A stretch of DNA of 64,000 nucleotides from an uncultured Bacteroidales bacterium (GTDB lineage: Bacteria; Bacteroidota; Bacteroidia; Bacteroidales; UBA932): contig CAMYVB010000006.1 of the NCBI GenBank assembly GCA_947302175.1, positions 16,699 through 80,698 on the forward strand, in the 5' to 3' direction. Under the pieces are notes generated by a model, which saw nothing but the letters and a program-made list of their open reading frames with translations, was not told the origin of the DNA and did no database searches. A program made the translations under genes and the position numbers. Shown here piece by piece: positions 52,451 to 61,249 of the stretch (its first letter is position 1; the number at the start of each line of letters is the position of its first letter).

Positions 52451-54847
52451 TCAAAACAAATCGTCTTCTACAACACCCAGGTTGATCTTTATCTTATAGC
52501 TGTGCTCCATTTCCTGGACGACAAGAATAACCTTATCGACATTGGATGCAATCACCAGAGGTGCGCTGCACCAAATATCACCGCCCTCCGCATGCATTTC
52601 ATAGCGCTGGCCATTGTACAGGAGGTAGGGGATGTCGGCACTGGAAAGGCCTGAGATCTTGAAACGTACCACCGGGTTAGATGCGGACAGTTCCAGCGTC
52701 TTAGGTGTGATGCTTGTGGTGGAGTGGAAATTGGAATTGGAGATGATGAATATCGGAACAAGTACTTCCTCTGGAGTACAGCCGCCATGACAACCGCAGT
52801 TAGCGTCAACCTTGGATGTCAGGGATTCGTGGCGAAGGGCGCAGATGGTTCGCTGGTCGTCAAGAATCTTGTATTTCTCATCGCTTACCGCCGTACCTTT
52901 ATTCCAGGTCGCAAAGCGGCCGCTATGGTCGCCGGTGATACCGTTGAGGTTGAGGCCGGGAACAAGTTGGGACAGGTAGGAAATACCGTGGTCTGAAATG
53001 ATGGCGATCTTCTTCCCAGGGTTCTCGTCGAGTATGCGATTAATGGCTTCCCGGATTTTCTTCATATCCGCAATGATATAGGACGGATAGGGGCGAGACT
53101 TATGAGAATCGCCATCCAGGTCACCATTCTTAGGCAGCGTACCTCCAGAGAGTTTCTGCAGGTCATACTTGTTGATTTCCGTGGCCGTAGGAATGATTGA
53201 GCGGGCAATCAAGACATCATTTAGATAGTAGTCTTCGTCGTTACGGGCATCGACAACCTGTTTGATGAATGGTATCCATTCCATTCCAAGACCGTCTATC
53301 CAGAAGTAGACATCAATATCGTTACGGTTGCACATAATGTTGCGAACCGTCTTGAAGCTATTGTACCAGTTGTTGAAGGAAATCTCGTTGGCATTCTTAC
53401 TGAGAAGCAGATTATTGATCTCATCAGTATAGACATTAGCCAATTTCGCTCTTTTGTAGGCATCTATGTATGACAGACACCAGATCTTGTCAGCTTCCTG
53501 CGTGCCAAAGGTCGGCTTCATATATGCGTAGAGATCCGGATACACATCGGCAATCTCAGTGGGGGAGATTGTACCGTCCTTGAGCCACTGAATAACAAGG
53601 CGTCTTTCGACATCTGTCGTAGAGGTAACGTACCTCAACGCCGACTTGGTTCCGAGGCGTTCTTCCGTCTCCTTCAACTTGCTTTCAAGCAGTTCCTGCA
53701 CCTCATCTGGTAAGACGATGCTCTGTGTCTGTGCCTGGCGCAGGCCTTCGTTACGCTCATCAAGGTTGTCTGCCTGATCCTCCAGGTGGAAGATTGTCAG
53801 TAGAAGGTTCTGGACAAACTCGGAATTGTTGTAGGTGGAGCAATTCTTAAGAGTGCGGCATATGTAGCCCTGGTCGCAGAACTTATTGGTATAGTATGCG
53901 CTAAGCAACCAACGGCTATATGCATCGTGGCTCTTGAACCAAGTCTGATAGAATACCTTGTGGTCGGCCAGATCGTAGATGCCGAACTTAGCATTGAAGA
54001 ATGCGTTGAAATTGAAGTTGTGGATGTCAATCTCGCCGGCAAGCCGTAGCCAGAATTGCTCGTCTTCGGGCTTGTATTCAACCAGGTTGAGGGACAGGCC
54101 AAGACCTTTTGTCAAGAATTCATAGACGTTGTGGCAGACAGTATAATCGAAGGCATTGTCCGGCTGAGCATATTCAGCATTGACAAAGATGGACTGAGAG
54201 GTGCAAATGATCGTATGTTTGATATCCTGCTCTTTCCATATTTGCAGCCATTCCATCGCATTATGGACAAGCGTAGCCTTTTTGTCAAGCCCCTTTACAT
54301 TGTAGGTCGTATTGTTGGTTAGGACCAAATTGTAGTTGAGCTGATGATCCGGAGTCTTGAGATACCACATCATGCACTGCGGGTCGTTGGCGTACTTAGA
54401 CATTTTGCCATGTAGGCCCACAATCGGGATATAGACTCGACGATGCTCGATGTAGTTTTGCTTACTATTCTCAGCGCCTTTGATGGTAGCAATCAAGGAA
54501 TCAAACTCGTTGCTGGTTTTGTTGTTGTAAAAACGAGCCAGCTCCGAGAATGGCGTAATAACCGTGTCAAAAGCACAATCCCGGGCATAGTTAAAAATCT
54601 TGTCTGCCAGAGTGCTATAAGTAACAATCACATCCGGGAAATTCTTGTCCAGCCAGAAGTCAATGCTCTGGAAGAACAGGGAATTTGAAGTTTGCCTTGA
54701 TATGAATTCGTAGCAGTCCCGGAAGTTGTCAAAGAGAACAAAACGAATCGGATAACGGTCGGCAACGAACTCCCCGTTGCTTGGATTTGTTTTATCCTGA
54801 TCAACTGCCTGCATCAGGGCTTCTATGTCTGCGTACTGAGTCAGCAT
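52451..54847 (-). CDS. pglZ: PglZ, BREX alkaline-phosphatase-superfamily protein
   Basis: PglZ is the signature protein of BREX systems, with a phosphodiesterase/alkaline phosphatase fold. The protein has 798 residues. Family metal motifs are visible in the second half: FWIDGLGMEWIPFI (about residue 515) with the first aspartate, and IAIISDHGISYLSQLVPG (about 615) with Asp and His. GDHSGRFATW and CGCHGGCTPEEVLVPIFII then follow, the usual PglZ C-terminal block. The N-terminal half is a large helical region. It lies 5 bases downstream of brxC and 19 bases upstream of brxL. Confidence 0.93.
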   Translation of the reverse strand: MLTQYADIEALMQAVDQDKTNPSNGEFVADRYPIRFVLFDNFRDCYEFISRQTSNSLFFQSIDFWLDKNFPDVIVTYSTLADKIFNYARDCAFDTVITPFSELARFYNNKTSNEFDSLIATIKGAENSKQNYIEHRRVYIPIVGLHGKMSKYANDPQCMMWYLKTPDHQLNYNLVLTNNTTYNVKGLDKKATLVHNAMEWLQIWKEQDIKHTIICTSQSIFVNAEYAQPDNAFDYTVCHNVYEFLTKGLGLSLNLVEYKPEDEQFWLRLAGEIDIHNFNFNAFFNAKFGIYDLADHKVFYQTWFKSHDAYSRWLLSAYYTNKFCDQGYICRTLKNCSTYNNSEFVQNLLLTIFHLEDQADNLDERNEGLRQAQTQSIVLPDEVQELLESKLKETEERLGTKSALRYVTSTTDVERRLVIQWLKDGTISPTEIADVYPDLYAYMKPTFGTQEADKIWCLSYIDAYKRAKLANVYTDEINNLLLSKNANEISFNNWYNSFKTVRNIMCNRNDIDVYFWIDGLGMEWIPFIKQVVDARNDEDYYLNDVLIARSIIPTATEINKYDLQKLSGGTLPKNGDLDGDSHKSRPYPSYIIADMKKIREAINRILDENPGKKIAIISDHGISYLSQLVPGLNLNGITGDHSGRFATWNKGTAVSDEKYKILDDQRTICALRHESLTSKVDANCGCHGGCTPEEVLVPIFIISNSNFHSTTSITPKTLELSASNPVVRFKISGLSSADIPYLLYNGQRYEMHAEGGDIWCSAPLVIASNVDKVILVVQEMEHSYKIKINLGVVEDDLF

Positions 54848-54852
54848 AGCAT

Positions 54853-57800
54853 TTAGTCGTTCAGTATGATGTCAAGGATAGAATCGTAGCCAAGATTGAC
54901 GAGACGGCTAAGCATATCTTTCGCTTCGCGAATCTCTGTAATACTGTTCACTTTGTCGAAGGCCTTCTTTTTACGTTGGTCGTAAACAGGGGAGGGCTGC
55001 GGCGGAACAGGAGGGATCGGATGAGGACCGGGAACCGGAGGAGCGGGCGGCACTGCAGGCATCGTGGAAACGCGCCATTTCAGAAGCGCGTTGAGCACTT
55101 CAGATTCGTTCCAGAATCCAACGGAGGACTCCAAGTGCTGGGTGATATATAGGAATGCGTTATCAAACTCTTCCTCTTTCAATTTCACTGTTTCCTCTGT
55201 CTGGAGGAATGACAGGAAGCCTTTACGGAAATTGTCCTGGATATTGATGAGATTCTTCAATTCGAACTCGTACATCTTGAAACCGTCAAGCGTTTCAGAG
55301 AGGAGATTCGGATTGGAGGAACCGATTTCTACACAGATAGCGTTGATGTTATCAATGAGGGTCTTCAATTCTGGCTTAGCCACATCATCCGGGAGGTGTT
55401 TCAGCGACCAAAGCGGATACTTCTTATCCGGTACATAAGAATGCGTCATAACCCAACGTGCGTTCTTGAGGCTGCTGATTTCAGTGATTCCTTTGTAGCT
55501 TGTCAGGTTGAAGATCTTGATGAAGGACTTACACAGTTTACCTTCTTCCGGGGTTTCAAAGCGGAAGGTGACTTTTGGGGAAACCTTGCCCTCCTCCCAT
55601 GCTTTGAACACTTCAACCACATCCTCAACCAGATGCTGAGCCTCACGAGGCTTTCCGTTAAGGTCGAAGATTTTGTTGATATAAGGACGCATCGCAAAAG
55701 CCAGCATTCCCATACCTGCATGGGACTGGAAGAGACCATACGGCGGCTGTGTCAGTTCAATGAACTTTTCGCACAGATTAAAGGTGTTTGATTTGTCAGC
55801 ATATTTAATCTTCTTATCGACAAACTGGCAAACCTTATAGAGCGGATGCTCAGGATCGACATCTGTTTTCCATGTAAGGTCATCATTGACGCTGTCTTGA
55901 AGAAGGAAATTGATATGCATAGCCTGTCCTTTGCAACGATCCGTAATCTCCTTTTTAGTATTGTACGAAAGGACATTTTTTACGGTCTCCTTGTTGAGAG
56001 CTTTCTTCCAGAATGTCGTAGAAGACTTAATCTTAATAAGTTCCAATGACTCTGGACCTGAAGAAAAGATTACAGGTGAAATCTCTGAATTAACGAAGGT
56101 CGGAAGCTTAAGCGCCGCGGAATTCATGGTCTGACCGTTGATATAAGTCTCAAACACACCTCGTCTGATATCCTTAATCCATTCCTTGAGCATATCCGAT
56201 GCTAATTTGGCATGAGATTGCTGTTGGTCAGCAAAACCGTGCTGCTGCGCGCATTTAGAGTTGGCTTGATACTCAATGAAGCGGTCGTAGTTAGTGTCTG
56301 TTAAAACATTATCAAAAACAATGAAGGTGGTTGTTAGGAAGCGATCTTCAGTTGAATTACGACGGGCGATATCTTTCAGAGAATTGAGCTCATCAGGATT
56401 CTTGGCAACCATCATCGCAAAGAATAACTCGTAATCCTTTGCGGACTTTCGGCCATTTTCAATCTTATTAAGAAGCGTGAACTCGCTGGCTTCAAGAGAA
56501 TAAAACTGGAAGCTGCAAGGACGTGTAACGCCGCTAAGGTATTTTGTAAACTCCTCAGAAGCCACAGTCCCAAAGTTAATAACTTGAGCAGTAGTCTTGA
56601 AATCAGTGACAGTAAGGTTCTTCTTTATATCCTCAATCTCCTTACGAGGAAGAGCCGAGAATTGAATAGAGTACATTCCACCCGGGGCTCTTTGGATAAT
56701 ACTCTCTTCGTTGAACCAGTTCAATATGTCTTCAACTTGAGCTTCAACAGATGTCCCAATGAATAGTTGCTTGATGTTATCCTCACTTGGCGTGACCGAT
56801 TCATTATTTGCAATATTATTGAGTGCATTCAATAGTAAAACACTTTTGAAAACGGCCAGGTGATTTGGTCCTTCGTGCTTTACTCTAAGTTGATGTGAAT
56901 TAAACCGTTCAGTAACAGCGCCATACTTGGCCACGTTGTCATTGAATTCAGAAACAACATAATCCCAAAGGTAGTCAGCTGTTATGGTCTCTCTGTTCAA
57001 GAACTTATTCTCATCATCAAGGAAGAACTTGATTGCTTCATTTTCTCCCAAGAACTGGAATACGCTTCTGGAAGAGGAACCTGCTTCACGAGCATAATAT
57101 GTAGCAAGATTCGCTGTTGCCGGATGTACGGGGAAAAGATTCTTGATATCAGCAATAGTTTCACCAGGATTTGCGGAATCCTTCGTAAAGTAATTGAGAA
57201 GGGGAGCGCACTTGTCGTAGAACGCAGAATTAATCCTTTTAAGTTCCTCTTCTGTACCAACCAATTTGAACTTCCTGGACATGATCTTAAATGCTGATAC
57301 CGGTTCCATATTGTATCGCATATAAAGATAACGTCCCTTGGTTTTGTCTCGTTCTTCTGCTTTCAAAGAGTTGAGTGCTGAAGGGTGAGAGATAAAGAAG
57401 AGGTAAGAATTGTTCTCTGTATTCATCGTCTCATCGGCAAGCCTCTGGAGGTCAACAAGGAGGCTAAGCCCAATGTCAGATTTCATGACATCAGTGAACT
57501 CGTCCCAAATAAGAAGGATGCCGTCATAGTCGGTTGTTTGAGCAAGTTTTTTCTGAACTTCAAAGAACCACTCGCTCAACTTTTCAGACTCAAGTCGCAC
57601 GTCTATGCCAGTATCGCGGAGTACTTCCTTCACTTTCGATAGCGTGCCAGAATCCTGGTCCTTCAAATTTGAAATCAATTTGTCCGTTGTCGGGGTGAAG
57701 GATGACAATTTCGGATTCTGCTGAAGGATAAGGTCCCACATCTGGCGATTGTTCTGGATATGACTAACATAGTTGTCATAATCCGTCTTGACATCAATTT

Positions 57801-58251
57801 CCAAATTGGCCTTACGAAGCGCCTTTTTTATCTCACCCTGCATTTGGAGAGAAAGGTCATCCTTGTGGGCAATCTTATTCTGACCATACATTGTGACAGG
57901 GAAGAGCCGTTTCTTCGTACGCAGATCGAAGATGGAATTCTTCAGTACAGCATATTTCGGGTCAGCATACTCCTCATTCACATATTCGGATATTTCGGAT
58001 ACCGGGTCACATAACAAATGCTTTATGACGGCAGCAGCGTGTGATTTACCCGTACCATAGGTACCCTCAATCCAAAAGGACTTGTGAACATTGGTGTCGT
58101 TGTTATACACCGCATTAATAATCTTTCGGAGAATGTCATTGAACTGCTCATTAGCGATGAAGACACGCCATGCACCATCTTCTTCTGTTTGGATGTTGTA
58201 GGCGGCCTTTTGACCTCTCAACGCAATGATGTCAGAATACTTTGTTGCCAT
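54853..58251 (-). CDS. brxC: BrxC-type large P-loop ATPase of BREX
   Basis: This is a large ATPase of the BREX core, with 1132 residues. Walker A GTYGTGKSHAAAV lies near residue 65 in the context SFWIEGTYGTGKS, and Walker B GILLIWDEFTDVM near residue 245. Long helical regions fill the middle. A proline-rich linker PAVPPAPPVPGPHPIPPVPP (about residues 1063-1082) separates the body from a short C-terminal helical tail, a feature I do not associate with type 1 BrxC. The stop is 5 bases from pglZ and the start 1 base from the SBD-like gene, so the four proteins are probably translated from one message. Confidence 0.9.
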   Translation of the reverse strand: MATKYSDIIALRGQKAAYNIQTEEDGAWRVFIANEQFNDILRKIINAVYNNDTNVHKSFWIEGTYGTGKSHAAAVIKHLLCDPVSEISEYVNEEYADPKYAVLKNSIFDLRTKKRLFPVTMYGQNKIAHKDDLSLQMQGEIKKALRKANLEIDVKTDYDNYVSHIQNNRQMWDLILQQNPKLSSFTPTTDKLISNLKDQDSGTLSKVKEVLRDTGIDVRLESEKLSEWFFEVQKKLAQTTDYDGILLIWDEFTDVMKSDIGLSLLVDLQRLADETMNTENNSYLFFISHPSALNSLKAEERDKTKGRYLYMRYNMEPVSAFKIMSRKFKLVGTEEELKRINSAFYDKCAPLLNYFTKDSANPGETIADIKNLFPVHPATANLATYYAREAGSSSRSVFQFLGENEAIKFFLDDENKFLNRETITADYLWDYVVSEFNDNVAKYGAVTERFNSHQLRVKHEGPNHLAVFKSVLLLNALNNIANNESVTPSEDNIKQLFIGTSVEAQVEDILNWFNEESIIQRAPGGMYSIQFSALPRKEIEDIKKNLTVTDFKTTAQVINFGTVASEEFTKYLSGVTRPCSFQFYSLEASEFTLLNKIENGRKSAKDYELFFAMMVAKNPDELNSLKDIARRNSTEDRFLTTTFIVFDNVLTDTNYDRFIEYQANSKCAQQHGFADQQQSHAKLASDMLKEWIKDIRRGVFETYINGQTMNSAALKLPTFVNSEISPVIFSSGPESLELIKIKSSTTFWKKALNKETVKNVLSYNTKKEITDRCKGQAMHINFLLQDSVNDDLTWKTDVDPEHPLYKVCQFVDKKIKYADKSNTFNLCEKFIELTQPPYGLFQSHAGMGMLAFAMRPYINKIFDLNGKPREAQHLVEDVVEVFKAWEEGKVSPKVTFRFETPEEGKLCKSFIKIFNLTSYKGITEISSLKNARWVMTHSYVPDKKYPLWSLKHLPDDVAKPELKTLIDNINAICVEIGSSNPNLLSETLDGFKMYEFELKNLINIQDNFRKGFLSFLQTEETVKLKEEEFDNAFLYITQHLESSVGFWNESEVLNALLKWRVSTMPAVPPAPPVPGPHPIPPVPPQPSPVYDQRKKKAFDKVNSITEIREAKDMLSRLVNLGYDSILDIILND

Positions 58252-58252
58252 A

Positions 58253-58717
58253 TTATTGATTATTGTCTATTGTCGTATTAAGCTGGAAATAAGAAATAAT
58301 TTGCGCCTCGTAATACCGTCTTGTATCCTCCTCCTGCAAAAGATCCCATAATGTGTTGTCCAAATATCCATAGGAAGCATCCTCCCTAAACATTCTTGTT
58401 GATGGACGTGCATCCGGGGAAGGCTGTTTAACCCATTGAATATGCCAATATCCGTCGCTTACGAGATAGTAAAACGGTTGAAATAGAGGCGCAACTTTCA
58501 ATCCGGGATTGTAGTGTTCATATAACTGAACATATGTATCTTGAAGAGATGAGTTGTAATAAAACTTATTGGAAGATGCTTCACCTCTACGTATAACCTC
58601 TATTAGGGCAAGAACAAAAATGGGTTTTGCGTTAATAATACCTCCATTTCTGCTTGCGCCCCTTCTGGTTTGAAGAAGCATCGTATTATAAAACTGTATG
58701 TAGGGCTGATTTCTCAT
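58253..58717 (-). CDS. Stand-alone DNA sulfur-binding-domain (SBD)-like protein
   Basis: The protein has 154 residues. It matches, from memory, the SBD of phosphorothioate-dependent HNH nucleases such as ScoMcrA. AKPIFVLALIEVIRRGE (residues 30-46) matches the KPxxLLALIxxIxxGE helix. Next come SSLQDTYVQLYEHYNPG and PLFQPFYYLVSDGYWHIQW (77-95), the PFxxLxxDGxW strand pair lining the sulfur pocket. Nucleases add an HNH or other cutter; here the C-terminal 60 residues (about 96-154) hold no HNH motif. It sits between brxP (1-base overlap at 58717) and brxC (1-base gap). I infer a subunit that reads the sulfur mark for the BREX complex. Confidence 0.65.
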   Translation of the reverse strand: MRNQPYIQFYNTMLLQTRRGASRNGGIINAKPIFVLALIEVIRRGEASSNKFYYNSSLQDTYVQLYEHYNPGLKVAPLFQPFYYLVSDGYWHIQWVKQPSPDARPSTRMFREDASYGYLDNTLWDLLQEEDTRRYYEAQIISYFQLNTTIDNNQ

Positions 58718-61230
58718 TAGCGAGTAAGTTCCTGCAAAACCTTTTCTGAAGTCAGATCATCTCTTAAGGTGATATGGTCGAGACCCATATTCAATTCTGC
58801 AACAAGGACTCGATTAGATGCAGAATTTAAGGTTCTTAATGCCTTTTCGAAGACGGTCTTTGAAACCCCAAACTCCTTGAACGGTCCACTCTCGCAAGAG
58901 TCCTGATAGAAATCAGATACCCTGAGTGAGTGAATGTTATGGGTTTCTGCGTATTTATACAAAGAATAAGCGATAGCCTCTTCACTTATGTCTTCGTATT
59001 GCCCCCTAAACGAGGCTTCTTTATCTACGGGTTCCATTTGATTGAATTGGCTTCCAATTGGGGATTCCCTTAGCGTCCTTTGAATTTGATAGACTGCGTT
59101 ATGGACGGTTTTTTCCTTATATGTAGGGAATTGGTCGCGTATCATCTCTTCCATCAGCTTTTGGCTATACTGGGTCCCCGAAGGTATATTTGTGGCGAAC
59201 CACCCGGCAATGAAGGAATTATATGTAAGATTAATCCAAACTATTTCCCATACCACCTCCGGACGATCCATTCTTAAGTCAGCCAGTAATTGTCCAAGTG
59301 TAGTGACATGACATGATTGGTCAATGATGCCAGCATCTTTGAGCCATGCTTTTAAAGAAGGAATCTGGTAATTCTCATTGAGGCCATGATCGCTGGTCCA
59401 ATAGTCATCAAGATCAATGAAATACGATTCGAGCCATTCCTCTCGTAGACCGAAATTCTTATAACGGTCAATGTTTCCTTGTTTACTTGTCATATTCTCA
59501 GCGGTTGATAGGGAATTCGCCACGATGCATCCTTTGTCATGGAAGTCAAGACACTTGTGGCAATGTATACAAAGCTTTTTGTTAACGGATACTGTAGGGT
59601 ACACGGTGAGCGCACCAGTAGGGCACTCAACTTCACATGCCTCGCAGTTAATACAATATGTTGTTTTATATAAAACTCGCTTTAGGTGGCCGATTAATTC
59701 TATATCATTAATGTTGTGGACAGTAAAGCGGTAGATTTCTTCATTAAGCTTTTCTTTTGTGATAGAAAACTCATAAATGACTTTCTTGACAACTAACTCG
59801 CCTTTACGATTCTCAGGTGTGCCAGCCATTCGATAATCGCCAAGAATCTGAAGATAGGATTCAATAGGTAGCTGCGGATTCTTTAATATAGCGATAAACT
59901 CTGGCGTAAGACTTTTGAACTGAATGAAGGATTTCTTATCGATATAGTTTCCACCTCCACGTCTCTTCCACCCACCCTGGCGAACGTAGTCCTGAAGATC
60001 TTTAACTCCTGCCTTAAGACCAAACGCCTCAATCCTATTGAGGAAAGGTTTAACGCTATCTGGCTCCGTCTTGTTCGCAATCATCTCGTTCCATTCTGAC
60101 GCGAAAGGACACAACAAACAGCCCACTCTTGTCATACCTCGACGATATGCCGGATTAATGGGTAGATTGTTTCTGAAGAGGTACAAGAACACTTCGCCTG
60201 TATTCCACAGAAAAATAGGACGAGCATTTACGGTTGTAGAATGCTTTACTCCTCTACCAATACGGTCATATCCAGAACGCCTGGTGCTCTCTTCTGCCCT
60301 TACCCCTTCAAAGCAAAGAACCTTACCCTGTTTGTTTGTTCCGGCAACTTTAAGGCTGCGATACAGTGGCCCCGTCTTCATTACTGAACAGCACCAACGT
60401 TGTTTGTCACTCGGAGTCCCGATCTTGTCCCAGTACTCGAGAACTGGGGCGTGATTGGCGGCAGTCGAAAACTTCAGATCCGGGAACTTCTTCCCGTAAT
60501 ACTCTTGAACCTCCTTGTATAAAGCAAGTGAGGAAGGAAGTTCGTATCCAGTATCAGAATAAATAACCTGAAAAGCACTCGGCGGGATTGCTTTGGTACA
60601 AAGGTCAAGAATTACCTGTGAGTCTTTACCCCCTGAGAAGGATGCCAAGAAATAATCAATCTTTGTGGCCTGGAAGATCCGTTTTCCCTGTTCTTGGGCG
60701 GCTTCCAACGGCATCACGTCAAAGCTATCGCAATCCTGTTTGACGATGGCCATCTTCTGTTTGGTCTTCTGCTCTTGGCGTTCTTTAAGTTGCTCAACGA
60801 TCTGGTTTGCCGGCACCCGCTCGAAGCTCTCGGTGGCTGCGCTATATGCAAGGTAGGTGTCACGGATAAAGTCGATGGCTTCGCTCTCTATGAGGAACAA
60901 AGGATCTTTGTTCTTTTGGAGCATTGCCTTCACGTTTACAGGCTTGAGTTTGCCCGGGGTTACGCCGGCAGCATACTTTACAGTTGGGGCATCGTATATG
61001 TTGGCACCAAAGACCTCAAACAAAAGATCTCCACGATAGTAGTATTGCTTGTTGCAGGCCCACATTATGGGTTCTTCACAGCGCGGATAGATCCAACCGG
61101 CCTCATTCAATTTCAACAAATCCAGCTCTTCAAAAAACACCGGGCGAGGGGACACTGACAAAGTATCCTCAACGACGTGCAGATTCAGCTGAATCCCTCC
61201 GGTGGCCTTATCCCAGGTAATTTTGTACAT
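58717..61230 (-). CDS. brxP: BrxP: PAPS-reductase-like ATP pyrophosphatase fused to ferredoxin and C-terminal domain
   Basis: This 837-residue protein replaces the methylase PglX in type 4 BREX. The middle has the PP-loop FSGGKDSQVILDLC (about residues 197-210) and a cysteine site RWCCSVMKTGP (about 280-290). EGVRAEESTRRSGYDRIGRG and MTRVGCLLCPFASEWNEMI follow. From about 520 to 565 two cysteine groups (CINCEACEVECP and CIHCHKC) form a bacterial-ferredoxin 4Fe-4S unit. The C-terminal 260 residues with WEIVWINLTYNSFIAGWF may be DUF4007-like. DndC/SspD enzymes with this PP-loop use ATP to activate DNA for sulfur insertion. By analogy this protein probably makes the phosphorothioate mark. Confidence 0.88.
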   Translation of the reverse strand: MYKITWDKATGGIQLNLHVVEDTLSVSPRPVFFEELDLLKLNEAGWIYPRCEEPIMWACNKQYYYRGDLLFEVFGANIYDAPTVKYAAGVTPGKLKPVNVKAMLQKNKDPLFLIESEAIDFIRDTYLAYSAATESFERVPANQIVEQLKERQEQKTKQKMAIVKQDCDSFDVMPLEAAQEQGKRIFQATKIDYFLASFSGGKDSQVILDLCTKAIPPSAFQVIYSDTGYELPSSLALYKEVQEYYGKKFPDLKFSTAANHAPVLEYWDKIGTPSDKQRWCCSVMKTGPLYRSLKVAGTNKQGKVLCFEGVRAEESTRRSGYDRIGRGVKHSTTVNARPIFLWNTGEVFLYLFRNNLPINPAYRRGMTRVGCLLCPFASEWNEMIANKTEPDSVKPFLNRIEAFGLKAGVKDLQDYVRQGGWKRRGGGNYIDKKSFIQFKSLTPEFIAILKNPQLPIESYLQILGDYRMAGTPENRKGELVVKKVIYEFSITKEKLNEEIYRFTVHNINDIELIGHLKRVLYKTTYCINCEACEVECPTGALTVYPTVSVNKKLCIHCHKCLDFHDKGCIVANSLSTAENMTSKQGNIDRYKNFGLREEWLESYFIDLDDYWTSDHGLNENYQIPSLKAWLKDAGIIDQSCHVTTLGQLLADLRMDRPEVVWEIVWINLTYNSFIAGWFATNIPSGTQYSQKLMEEMIRDQFPTYKEKTVHNAVYQIQRTLRESPIGSQFNQMEPVDKEASFRGQYEDISEEAIAYSLYKYAETHNIHSLRVSDFYQDSCESGPFKEFGVSKTVFEKALRTLNSASNRVLVAELNMGLDHITLRDDLTSEKVLQELTR

Positions 61231-61249
61231 TCAAATCTCTGTTTTCGGT

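Noticed and set aside
58253..58717. HNH restriction endonuclease call for the SBD-like protein
   Set aside because: The protein ends after about 60 residues beyond the domain and has no H-N-H or other nuclease motif.
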